Part shown: piece after piece, positions 44,196 through 52,260 of the stretch
Numbering within the stretch: position 1 is the stretch's first letter
Layout: each line of letters opens with the position of its first letter
Program-made: the position numbers and the translations under genes
The notes under the pieces: model-generated
What the model saw: only the letters and a program-made list of their open reading frames with translations
Told to the model about the DNA's origin: nothing
The model's database searches: none
Assembly: GCF_014694385.1 (NCBI RefSeq)
Contig: NZ_JAAOCA010000040.1
Coordinates: 1-55,279, forward strand
DNA from: Pseudomonas typographi
Lineage (GTDB): Bacteria; Pseudomonadota; Gammaproteobacteria; Pseudomonadales; Pseudomonadaceae
DNA length: 55,279 nucleotides
Direction: 5' to 3'

Positions 44196-45989
44196 TCACG
44201 GCTTTTTAGTGCCCGGTAATACGGCGCCGAGCACCTGCTTGGCCGTTTGTACCAGTACGCCCGCCTCGTCCGGGTCCCCGGCGAGCAACGTGCCGGCGAA
44301 CTTACGCGCCTGCTCCAAGGTAATGTGCGGGGGCAACGGGGGCACGTCGGGGTCGGTGGTAAACTCCAGCAGCACTGGCCGGTCACTGGCCAATGCCTGT
44401 TCCCAGGCGCTGGCGACGGCCTCTTCGGTGACCACCTTGATCGCTAAAAACCCCAGCGATTCGGCAAAACGGTGATAGGCCACATCGGGAATGGTTTGCG
44501 AGGCCGAAAACTTCGGGTCGCCCTCCATTACCCGCTGTTCCCAGGTGACCTGGTTCAGGTCCTGGTTATTGAACACCGCGCAAATAAAGCGACCGTTGGC
44601 CCATTGCTGCCAGTATTTGGCGACGGTGATCAATTCGGCCATGTTGTTCATTTGCATGGCGCCATCCCCTACTAACGCGATCACCGGCCGCTGCGGATGG
44701 GCGAACTTGGCGGCAATGGCATAGGGCACCGCCGCGCCCATCGAGGCCAACCCGCCGGAGAGTGAACACAGCATGCCACGTTGCACCTTGAGGTCGCGCG
44801 CATACCAGTTAGCGCAGGAGCCAGAGTCGCAGGCGACGATGGCATCGGCCGGGATGCGCGGCGACAGCTCCCACACCACCCGTTGCGGGTTGATCGGTTT
44901 GGCGCTGGCCAGCGCACGCTTCTCTAACGTCGCTTCCCATTTTTCGCGCCAGCCCACGATTTTTTTGCGCCAACCGCTGCGGTCTTTTTCGTGCAACAAC
45001 GGCAGTAACGCGCGCAACGTTTGCGCCGCGTCACCGTGCAGGTTTACCTCCATGGGGTAACGTAACCCCAGCATGTCGGCCGCGAGGTCGATTTGCACCG
45101 CCCGCGCCTGGCCTTCCTTTGGAAGAAACTCCGCATAGGGGAACCCTGAGCCGATCATCAGCAGGGTGTCGCAACCTTTCATCAGTTTGTCGCTGGGCTC
45201 GGTGCCTAACAAGCCGATGGTGCCCGTGACCCAGGGCAAGTCGTCGGGCAGCACACCCTTACCCAGCAGCGCCTTGGCCACCCCGGCACCGAGCCATTCG
45301 GCCACCTGCTGCACTTCGGCTTGTGCGCCCAAGGCGCCAGCCCCGACCAGAATGGCGATCTTTTCGCCACGGTTAAGCACGTCAGCGGCGCGTTGCAGGT
45401 CGGCTTCGGCCGGGACCACCCGTGGCCGGTTATAGCCTATACCACTGTGTAACGTACCGTGGGCGCGAGGCGGTTCGCTATAGGGTTGCTCTTGCAGGTC
45501 GTTGGGCAGTACCAGCGCCGTGACCCGCCGCTCGCCGAGCGCAGTGCGTACCGCACGGTCGAGCAGGTGGCGTACCTGCGCCGGCACCGAGGCCTGCTGC
45601 ACGAAGGCGCCGGCTACGTCTTTGAACATCGATACCAGGTCCAGCTCCTGCTGATAATGCCCGCCCAACGCAGTGCGCGCTTGCTGGCCGGCGATAGCCA
45701 ACACCGGCATGTGGTCCATGCGTGCATCGTACAGGCCCGTTAGCAAATGGCTGGCACCCGGGCCGGAGGTGGCGATGCACACACCCAGTTCCCCGGTAAA
45801 TTTGGCATGGGCGCAGGCCATGAACGCAGCCATTTCCTCGTGCCGGGCTTGCACGAATTCGATTTTGCCGCCGAACCTTGCCAGCGCACCGAACATCCCA
45901 TTGATGCCATCGCCGGGATAGCCGAAGATGCGCCTGACGCCCCATTGATATAAGCGTTCCACAAGAAAATCACTGACGGTCTGCGACAT
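44196..45989 (-). CDS. Thiamine-diphosphate enzyme, pyruvate oxidase/decarboxylase-like
   Basis: A 597-aa three-domain ThDP enzyme. N-terminal PYR domain with the catalytic Glu in RHEEMAAFMA, a middle domain (AILVGAGALGA), and the C-terminal PP domain with the GDGAMQMNN ThDP/Mg motif. Sequence style is closest to PoxB-like 'thiamine pyrophosphate-requiring' proteins. It lacks the long membrane-binding tail of E. coli PoxB, so the physiological acceptor is unclear. The ATG at 45989 begins at the family N-terminus; the open frame continues to 46055. Confidence 0.85.
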   Translation of the reverse strand: MSQTVSDFLVERLYQWGVRRIFGYPGDGINGMFGALARFGGKIEFVQARHEEMAAFMACAHAKFTGELGVCIATSGPGASHLLTGLYDARMDHMPVLAIAGQQARTALGGHYQQELDLVSMFKDVAGAFVQQASVPAQVRHLLDRAVRTALGERRVTALVLPNDLQEQPYSEPPRAHGTLHSGIGYNRPRVVPAEADLQRAADVLNRGEKIAILVGAGALGAQAEVQQVAEWLGAGVAKALLGKGVLPDDLPWVTGTIGLLGTEPSDKLMKGCDTLLMIGSGFPYAEFLPKEGQARAVQIDLAADMLGLRYPMEVNLHGDAAQTLRALLPLLHEKDRSGWRKKIVGWREKWEATLEKRALASAKPINPQRVVWELSPRIPADAIVACDSGSCANWYARDLKVQRGMLCSLSGGLASMGAAVPYAIAAKFAHPQRPVIALVGDGAMQMNNMAELITVAKYWQQWANGRFICAVFNNQDLNQVTWEQRVMEGDPKFSASQTIPDVAYHRFAESLGFLAIKVVTEEAVASAWEQALASDRPVLLEFTTDPDVPPLPPHITLEQARKFAGTLLAGDPDEAGVLVQTAKQVLGAVLPGTKKP

Positions 45990-46100
45990 GTATCCATCCC
46001 CCTCAGAGGCTGCGGCTGTTTCCGGTAGACCCACCGGCGCCAGGGCACAGTTCAATAAAACCCTGGCGCCGGGGCAGAACCTCGCTGGCCATGGGCAGGC

Positions 46101-46664
46101 ATGGCGATGGCTCTAGCCCGGTACCATGGCTTCGCCCAGGCGCTGCATTGGCTGACTGCGGCCACATTGTGTTTGTTACTACCGTTCGTGTGGGTGGCGG
46201 AAAACTTCCCGCCGGGGCGAGAGCGGGTGTTTTGGTATTTGCTGCATGAGTCCACGGGCTTTTGCGTGTTCCTACTGGTGGTGCTGCGCCTGACCTGGCG
46301 CTGGCGCCACCGCGCCCCGCCCTACCCAGCCAGCATCGCGCAGTGGGCCAGGGTGTTGGCGGCGCTCAACCATGGCTTGCTGTACATGACCCTGCTGGTG
46401 ATGCCGGTGACCGGTTACCTGATGGCTGGCAATGGCCAGCCGGTGCCGATATTCAGGTTGTTTTCCCTGCCGGGCTTCCCCACCCACCACGCACTGGGCC
46501 AATGGGCCGACACTGTTCACCTGGCGGGGCAATTCGTGCTCTACACACTGGTGTTGATGCACGTGGCGGCGACCGTGTGGCATGTGGCGGTTCGCCGTGA
46601 CGGCCTGCTCGAACGGATGCTGCCGGCCCAGCAGGTGCCCCCGGGGAAGGAACACCGCGATTAG
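46101..46664 (+). CDS. Cytochrome b561-family protein (second copy)
   Basis: A 187-aa four-helix membrane protein with His ligands in QALHWLTA, LLHESTGF, LNHGLLYM and DTVHLAGQFVLYTLVLMHVAATVWH. It likely transfers electrons from quinol to a partner or to superoxide. Divergent from the ThDP enzyme across a 111-bp gap, so the two may be co-regulated. The start may be 46101 or 46107. Confidence 0.85.
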   Translation: MAMALARYHGFAQALHWLTAATLCLLLPFVWVAENFPPGRERVFWYLLHESTGFCVFLLVVLRLTWRWRHRAPPYPASIAQWARVLAALNHGLLYMTLLVMPVTGYLMAGNGQPVPIFRLFSLPGFPTHHALGQWADTVHLAGQFVLYTLVLMHVAATVWHVAVRRDGLLERMLPAQQVPPGKEHRD

Positions 46665-46918
46665 CGGGCTGCTTCGCGCGCCCCCATGGCCATTGCATGA
46701 CGCTTGCGCCAACGCGGCACGCCGGTAAAGCCGCCACTCACAGCGTGCGGCTACCCCGATGAAGCACCACACGAGCCACCGAGGGTAAAGACGCTCCGAT
46801 GGTATAGTGCCGCCTGGTAGCGCCGGCGATGGCCTTCCCCGTGTTGAAGCTTTTTTGGATAACTGTTCCCATGGCCACGCAACCACGAGCGCGCGCCATG
46901 TACGAGGGCCCTTAGCGT
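46665..46918. other. Intergenic region before ddlA
   Basis: No gene seen on either strand. TATAGTG at 46803 could be a -10 element for ddlA. No regulator site recognised. Confidence 0.35.
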
Positions 46919-48016
46919 ATGAAAGGTAAAATCCGCGTCGGTATCGTGTTCGGTGGCCGCTCCGCCGAACACGAGGTGTCCCTGCAATCGGCGCGCAACA
47001 TCATTGATGCACTGGACCCTGAGCGTTTCGAGCCGGTGCTGATCGGCATCGACAAACAAGGCAACTGGCACCTGAACGACGCCAGCGACTATTTGCTCGA
47101 ACAAGACAACCCCGCCTTGATCGCGCTGAACCGCACCAACCGCACGCTCACGTTACGCCCCGGCCAGGCCACCGGCGCGCTGCAGGCCACCGGCGCCAAC
47201 GCGGTGGCCGGCCAGGTCGATGTGATATTCCCCATCGTACATGGCACCCAAGGCGAAGATGGTTGCCTGCAAGGGCTGTTGCGCATGCTTGGCCTACCCT
47301 TCGTGGGTTCCGACGTGCTGGGCTCGGCCATCTGCATGGACAAAGACATCAGCAAGCGGTTGCTGCGCGACGCCGGCATCCCGGTCACGCCGTTTCTGTG
47401 CATCCGCCGGGCGCAGGCCGGCCACGTCGATTTTGCCCAGGTACAGGCGCAACTTGGCCTGCCACTGTTCATCAAACCGGCGAACATGGGTTCTTCGGTG
47501 GGCGTGAGCAAGGTGTGCGACCAAGCCGGGTTCGACGTGGCATTGGCCCACGCCCTGCGCTACGACGAGAAAGTATTGATCGAGGCGGCGGTGGATGGCC
47601 GCGAGATCGAATGCGCGGTGCTGGGGAACGAGCAGCCGGTGGCCAGTGGCTGCGGCGAAATCGTACTGGGCAGCGGGTTCTATTCTTACGACAGCAAATA
47701 CATTGACGAGCAAGCCGCCCAGGTAGTGGTGCCGGCGCACATCGCGGCCCAGGATAGCGAACGGATTCGCCAACTCGCCGTCGAAGCTTACCGGGTGCTG
47801 GAATGCGCGGGGCTGGCACGGGTGGATGTTTTCCTAGGCGCCGATGGCCAGGTGTTGGTCAATGAGCTCAACACCTTGCCGGGTTTCACCCGCATCAGCA
47901 TGTACCCCAAGCTATGGCAAGCCACTGGCATGAGCTACCGTGAGCTGGTAAGCCGGCTGATCGATCTCGCGTTGGAGCGCGACCAGGCTAAGCAAACCTT
48001 GCAATACACCCGTTGA
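46919..48016 (+). CDS. ddlA: D-alanine--D-alanine ligase A
   Basis: A 365-aa ATP-grasp enzyme that joins two D-alanines for peptidoglycan. Conserved blocks: IVFGGRSAEHEVSLQSARN at the start, FPIVHGTQGEDG, FIKPANMGSSVGV (ATP binding) and VNELNTLPGFT (Mg-binding Asn). The length and the insert relative to DdlB indicate the DdlA type. The next gene starts directly after its stop. Confidence 0.95.
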   Translation: MKGKIRVGIVFGGRSAEHEVSLQSARNIIDALDPERFEPVLIGIDKQGNWHLNDASDYLLEQDNPALIALNRTNRTLTLRPGQATGALQATGANAVAGQVDVIFPIVHGTQGEDGCLQGLLRMLGLPFVGSDVLGSAICMDKDISKRLLRDAGIPVTPFLCIRRAQAGHVDFAQVQAQLGLPLFIKPANMGSSVGVSKVCDQAGFDVALAHALRYDEKVLIEAAVDGREIECAVLGNEQPVASGCGEIVLGSGFYSYDSKYIDEQAAQVVVPAHIAAQDSERIRQLAVEAYRVLECAGLARVDVFLGADGQVLVNELNTLPGFTRISMYPKLWQATGMSYRELVSRLIDLALERDQAKQTLQYTR

Positions 48017-49144
48017 ATGAGCCCGATGAATCCCAACCGCCTGCCCCCCCTTCTACGGCGCGCCCTGCGCCCGCTTCTGGACCCCTACCGGCGCTTTCGC
48101 CACGCGCGGCTGATCCACGCCGTGCGCGTGGCGCTGGGCTTGGTGGCCACCATATTATTGACCACCGGTATCAACCTGCCCCATGGCGAATGGGCGTCGG
48201 TGACCATGCTGATCGTGATCGGCGGCCTGCAACACCATGGCAACATCCGCCGCAAGGCGACGGAGCGCGCCTACGGCACCTTGATTGGCGCCGTCATCGG
48301 TTTGGCCATCGTCGCGCAGCAAAGTTACCTGGGCTGGTCGCTGCTCACCTACGTGCTGATGTCCTCCGCGTGTGGGTTCTTCGCCTACCATGCCATCGGC
48401 AAGGGTGGCTACACCGCGCTACTCTCGGCGATCACCGTGTTCATCGTCGCCGGCCACGGCGACAACCCGATGGCCGATGGGCTGTGGCGCACGGTGGATA
48501 TCCTGATCGGCAACGTGTTGGCATTGGCGTTCTCGTTTGCCTTGCCGCTGTACGCGGTGTACTCGTGGCGATACAACCTGGCCGATGCCCTGCGCGAATG
48601 CGCGGCGGTGCATGGGCGCATCATTGCCGGCGCGGTGGTCACCAGCGACGAACACTTGAAACGTATGCGCAAGCTCAGTGCCTCGCTGGTGCAGCTACGC
48701 AGCCTGATGGCTTCGGTATCCAAGGAAGTGCATATTTCCCAAACCGAACTGGATGCTCTGCAACGTAACCTGCGCCTGTGCATATCGCTGCTGGAAATTC
48801 TAGCCGACACCCGCCCGGCCGCCGACGACACCGCGGCGATGGAGGCGCTTAACCGCTCGTTGCAGCAGGAACATCGGTTCATCCGCCGCCGCCTGGTGGC
48901 CATGGCCCGAGCCCTGCGTGACGGCCGCGCCGAACGCCTGCAACGCAGCGGCGAGCTGCCCAGCGAGCGCGAGTACAGCGATTTCCCTGCCCTCAATGGC
49001 TACCGGGCACTGACCCGGCAATTGGTCGCCAATATCGACGACATGCGCCAGCGGCTGGCCAACAGCGCCCCACGTTGGACATTTGCCCACGTGATAACAC
49101 AGGAGAGTGCCATTGAAACCGATCGAACGCATTCTGATCAGTAA
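48017..49144 (+). CDS. FUSC-family inner-membrane protein
   Basis: A 375-aa protein with about six transmembrane helices in the first half (residues 33-185; NLPHGEWASVTMLIVIG and ERAYGTLIGAVIGL are FUSC hallmarks) and a cytoplasmic helical domain in the second half. FUSC proteins are related to aromatic-acid exporters (AaeB, YccS). It starts at the base after the ddlA stop, and its 3' end overlaps surE by 32 bp, giving a compact ddlA-FUSC-surE unit. Confidence 0.85.
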   Translation: MSPMNPNRLPPLLRRALRPLLDPYRRFRHARLIHAVRVALGLVATILLTTGINLPHGEWASVTMLIVIGGLQHHGNIRRKATERAYGTLIGAVIGLAIVAQQSYLGWSLLTYVLMSSACGFFAYHAIGKGGYTALLSAITVFIVAGHGDNPMADGLWRTVDILIGNVLALAFSFALPLYAVYSWRYNLADALRECAAVHGRIIAGAVVTSDEHLKRMRKLSASLVQLRSLMASVSKEVHISQTELDALQRNLRLCISLLEILADTRPAADDTAAMEALNRSLQQEHRFIRRRLVAMARALRDGRAERLQRSGELPSEREYSDFPALNGYRALTRQLVANIDDMRQRLANSAPRWTFAHVITQESAIETDRTHSDQ

Positions 49145-49877
49145 CGACGACGGCATCGATGCCCCCGGGCTACAGGTACTGGAGGCCGCCGCCCAGGCGC
49201 TGGCCGACGAAGTGTGGGTGGTGGCGCCAGACCACGACCAAAGCGGCATTTCCCATGCCCTGAGCCTGCACAGCCCATTGCGGGTGACGCCACGGGGCGC
49301 CCGGCGTTATTCGGTGTCTGGTACGCCCGGCGACTGCGTGATGATGGCCGTGCACGCACTGATGCCGGCGCCGCCCCAATTGGTGCTGTCGGGTATCAAC
49401 CAAGGCGCGAACTTGGGGGTCGAAACGGTGTTTTCCGGCACCGTCGGGGCGGCGATGGCGGCGCTGCTGCTGGGGCTACCCGCCATCGCCCTGAGCCAAG
49501 CGTTTAGCCGCCGCGATGCTGTGCGCTGGGATACCGCCCAGGCGCTGGCGGGCCCTACGCTGCAGCGGCTATGGGCCGCCGGTTGGGCCGCCAGTGCCTG
49601 CCTGAACGTGAATTTCCCGGACGTGCCGGCCGAACAAGCAGGCCCCCTACAGGTGACCCGGCAAGGCCGCGGGCGCATCGATGGGGTGAACATTAGCCCC
49701 CGCACCGACTTACGCGAACAAGCGTACTACTGGCTGAACATTCGCCGCAGTGACCAGCCCGACGCCGAAGACAGCGAAACCCGGATACTGGCCACTGGTG
49801 GCATCAGCGTGACGCCGCTGCATTTCGAACGCACCGAAGAGCGCGCCCGCACCCAGTTGCGCGAACGCCTGGGCTAG
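49113..49877 (+). CDS. surE: 5'-nucleotidase SurE (second-type paralogue)
   Basis: A 254-aa metal-dependent nucleotidase. LISNDDGIDAPG carries the metal-binding Asp pair, APDHDQSGISH the next ligands, and SGINQGANLG the active site. It removes phosphate from nucleoside 5'- and 3'-monophosphates. The TTG at 49113, six bases after AGGAGAG, is preferred; the GTG at 49107 is inside the ribosome site. In Pseudomonas the housekeeping surE lies with pcm-nlpD-rpoS; this copy is in a different context. Confidence 0.88.
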   Translation: MKPIERILISNDDGIDAPGLQVLEAAAQALADEVWVVAPDHDQSGISHALSLHSPLRVTPRGARRYSVSGTPGDCVMMAVHALMPAPPQLVLSGINQGANLGVETVFSGTVGAAMAALLLGLPAIALSQAFSRRDAVRWDTAQALAGPTLQRLWAAGWAASACLNVNFPDVPAEQAGPLQVTRQGRGRIDGVNISPRTDLREQAYYWLNIRRSDQPDAEDSETRILATGGISVTPLHFERTEERARTQLRERLG

Positions 49878-49880
49878 GCC

Positions 49881-50090
49881 TCAGGCGCCACGCTGTGAAT
49901 CGCAGCGGTACAGCACCGAAAGGTCCTTGCGTGCGCCATTCAGCGCCTCGGCATGCTCGGCACACTGTTCGGCGCGTTTGTCTTCGGCCAGGAACTTTGG
50001 CGCCATCCACACGAATTGCGGCGGCATGCAGTTGGTATGGGCGGGGGTGGTGCACATCAGGGCGTTGAGGAAAACAGCGGTCGCGTTCAT
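49881..50090 (-). CDS. Small hypothetical protein, 69 aa
   Basis: The ATG at 50090 opens a frame with a hydrophobic start (MNATAVFLNALM), then four Cys in the remainder (CTTP, NCMPP, EQCAEH, YRCDS) and many charged residues. It could be a small exported disulfide protein; the N-terminal segment is a weak signal peptide at best. A GGAAC lies upstream. No family recognised. Confidence 0.45.
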   Translation of the reverse strand: MNATAVFLNALMCTTPAHTNCMPPQFVWMAPKFLAEDKRAEQCAEHAEALNGARKDLSVLYRCDSQRGA

Positions 50091-50274
50091 AGGGCCAGTT
50101 CCGTTCAGGGGGTAACGCCGTTGGTAATAATGCATTAAAGATCGCGCAATATGACCAAACCTTCAACCACCATGACGAAGAATAACCACTCTGATTTACG
50201 CCACACTGCACACGCGCAACCCTCAAGCACGGCTGTTTGGGCCTTTTGCGCCTGAGCGCACGCGGCTTGGGCGG

Positions 50275-50712
50275 TCAGCGTGGCAAGTCTCGCGCTAGCG
50301 CCTGTACCCGCTCGGCATCTGCCTCGGTGGCCGGGTTATACACCACCAGCGCGAGGTCCGAACGGCCATCTACGCTGAATGATGAGTACTCAAGCTGCAG
50401 TAACCCGGCCTGGGCATGGCGCAGCACCTTGGTGCCTTCACCAAAGCCGCCCACCTCATGGGCGCGCCAGAACGCGGCAAATTCGGCGCTGGCTTCACTC
50501 AGTTCATCGACCAGCGCTTGCACCCTGGCCTCGGCGTTGGCCCTTGCCACATCCGCGCGAAACGCCGCCACCACGAAGCGCGCCACGGCCGGCCACTGCG
50601 GCTGCGCCGCGCGAACCTCGGGGTTCAGAAACATCAGCCGCAATATGTTACGCCGCGCGGGTGCAAGGGCGCGGTAGTCGGTGAGCACGGCGCGGGCGGC
50701 GTGGTTCCACGC
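50275..50712 (-). pseudogene. HTH regulator remnant, MmyB-like C-terminal domain only
   Basis: The frame encodes the C-terminal ligand-binding (MmyB-like) part of an XRE-type regulator: AWNHAARAVLTDYRALAPARRNILRLMF followed by an ARF-x-A region and HEVGGFGEGTKVLRHAQAGLLQLEYSSF, near-canonical for the family. The N-terminal helix-turn-helix and linker are absent; upstream codons (to about 50739) run antisense into an oxidoreductase fragment. A deletion removed the 5' half, so no working regulator is made. Confidence 0.7.
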
Positions 50713-50951
50713 GGTGGCCGAGCAAGGCATAGCGTTCAAGGCGATTGCCGAAACCTTCGGGCAAGGCCTGGCTGTGCCGGTACAGAGCCTGGTGGCAGCC
50801 GAGGCGGCAACACATTTTGGCTGGATCGCCCCCTTCGCCGGCCCTCGATAACCCTGCCTCTAGCGAATGGACGCGCCACAGGTTGGGCTGGCAACCGGAG
50901 GGGCCGGGGCTACTCGAAGACATGGCCACTGCCGGGTATTTCGAGCACTGA
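50699..50951 (+). pseudogene. SDR/NAD-epimerase-type oxidoreductase remnant, C-terminus with frameshift
   Basis: From about 50705 the plus strand encodes FHAVAEQGIAFKAIAETFGQG and continues to FGWIAPFAG; after one extra C in the run at 50842-50844 it resumes in another frame with LDNPASSEWTRHRLGWQPEGP, ending at TGA 50949. Together these form the C-terminal ~80 residues of an extended SDR (NmrA/epimerase-like) protein. The Rossmann half is missing. It abuts the HTH remnant head to head. Confidence 0.7.
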
Positions 50952-51074
50952 CGGTTCAACGCCGGTGCGCCGATTGGCCCTGGCGCGGGCCAGTACCCTT
51001 CGTGGCCTATAACGGCCGATACCCCCGATGAAACGGCACGGTATGCTGGCGCTTCATTTACCCAGGTGTTCGTT

Positions 51075-51377
51075 ATGCCCCGCCCGCTGCGCGACTGGCT
51101 GCTACGCAGCCAGTACCCGACCCGCGTCGAATGTATCGAGGCCTATTTCGGCAGCCACGGGTTCGATCCGCACCGGCACGACACCTATGCCATCGGCCGT
51201 ACCCTCAGTGGCGTGCAAAGCTTTCGCTACCGCCAGCAGATGCGCCACGGTGTGCCCGGCAGTACCCTGACGCTGCACCCCGACGAGGTACACGACCGAG
51301 CCGGGCGCCGAACCGGGCGCCGAACCGGGATCTTGTGCTTGACAGGCGCCGCCCTGCCAGCGGCCTTCCTGCGCTAG
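51075..51377 (+). pseudogene. Truncated AraC-type regulator, N-terminal cupin only
   Basis: A 100-aa frame beginning MPRPLRDWLLRSQYP and containing DPHRHDTYAIGRTLSGVQSF and LTLHPDEVHD, the sensory cupin of AraC-type regulators. After the cupin core it degenerates into a 12-bp tandem repeat (GGGCGCCGAACC twice, 51303-51326) and stops; the two helix-turn-helix motifs of a ~280-aa regulator are absent. No such domain follows in any frame before mntP. Confidence 0.65.
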
Positions 51378-51406
51378 TTTATCCCGGGCGCCGCAGTGGC
51401 CGCCGA

Positions 51407-51976
51407 TCAGCCTGCCCCCAGGTGCTCGTAAAGAATCGTGGCGCCCACCAGGATCAATACCAGGCCACCGGCGATTTCCGCCCATTGGCCCACCACGGCG
51501 CCCAGTACCCTGCCGAGCAAGGTGCCCAACGTGACCATGGTCAAGGTGGCCAGGCCAATGGCTGCTGCCGCCAGCATAATATTCACATTGACGAAGGCCA
51601 GGCCGACGCCCACGGCCAGTGCATCGATGCTAGTGGCTAGCGCGGTTGCCGCCAGCAGCCAAAAGCCGTGGCGCACACGTTTCGCCTCAGGCTCATCCGC
51701 ACCCGTGCGCCACCCGGCGTAGATCATATGCAGGCCCAGGCCCAGCAATAGCAGGAACGCGATCCAGTGGTCCCAATTCGTGACGAAGCGGGTGGCCACC
51801 TGGCCCAGTAACCAGCCGATCACCGGCGTGACCGCTTCGATCACGCCAAATATCGCACCCGTGCGCAGGGCTTCGATAAAACGCGGCCGCTGCAGCGCCG
51901 CACCCTTGCCAATGGCTGCGGCAAAGGCATCGGTGGACATGGCCAAGGCCAGCAATATCAAGGAAATGGGATTCAA
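51407..51976 (-). CDS. mntP: Manganese efflux pump MntP
   Basis: A 189-aa six-helix membrane protein with two related halves. ALAMSTDAFAAAIGKG and TALATSIDALAVGVGLAF carry the paired Asp residues that bind Mn(II). It exports excess manganese. The TTG at 51976 is inferred: it follows GGAGTG with good spacing and begins exactly where the family starts (MNPISLILLALAMS). Preceded by a manganese riboswitch leader. Confidence 0.92.
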   Translation of the reverse strand: MNPISLILLALAMSTDAFAAAIGKGAALQRPRFIEALRTGAIFGVIEAVTPVIGWLLGQVATRFVTNWDHWIAFLLLLGLGLHMIYAGWRTGADEPEAKRVRHGFWLLAATALATSIDALAVGVGLAFVNVNIMLAAAAIGLATLTMVTLGTLLGRVLGAVVGQWAEIAGGLVLILVGATILYEHLGAG

Positions 51977-52029
51977 CGCAACACTCCAGCCGGGCACGAG
52001 ACAACGACCAACCCCTGCATGCCCAGCTT

Positions 52030-52145
52030 CTGGCGCAGGAGCGTCGTTGGTCTCACCAGTCCAGATGGATGCCCAGGCCACGGCAGTTGCCGAGGATGTT
52101 GACCTGGGCGCCTTCAGTGCGAAGGCAGGTTACTCCCCAAAGAGG
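52030..52145 (-). ncRNA. yybP-ykoY manganese riboswitch in the mntP leader
   Basis: On the minus strand the leader reads TTGGGGAGTAACC, a stem, GGTCAACATCC, a second stem, then CATCCATCTGGACTGG. GGGGAGTA (complement of 52131-52138) and GTCAACAT (complement of 52096-52103) are the two conserved loops that form the Mn(II) site in yybP-ykoY aptamers, and CCTG/CAGG closes the first hairpin. Downstream, CAACGAC and GTCGTTG (52039-52045 and 51991-51997) can form an expression-platform stem before the mntP start. Confidence 0.85.
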
Positions 52146-52260
52146 CTACGAACGTTACCAGGGCATTGGTGAAGATATCGTGAAAAAACATCTGGGTAAC
52201 GCCAGCCTGGCGGCGCGGGCCTCGGCTAGACCGTACACATCACGTGGCGCGCTGCGCGGC

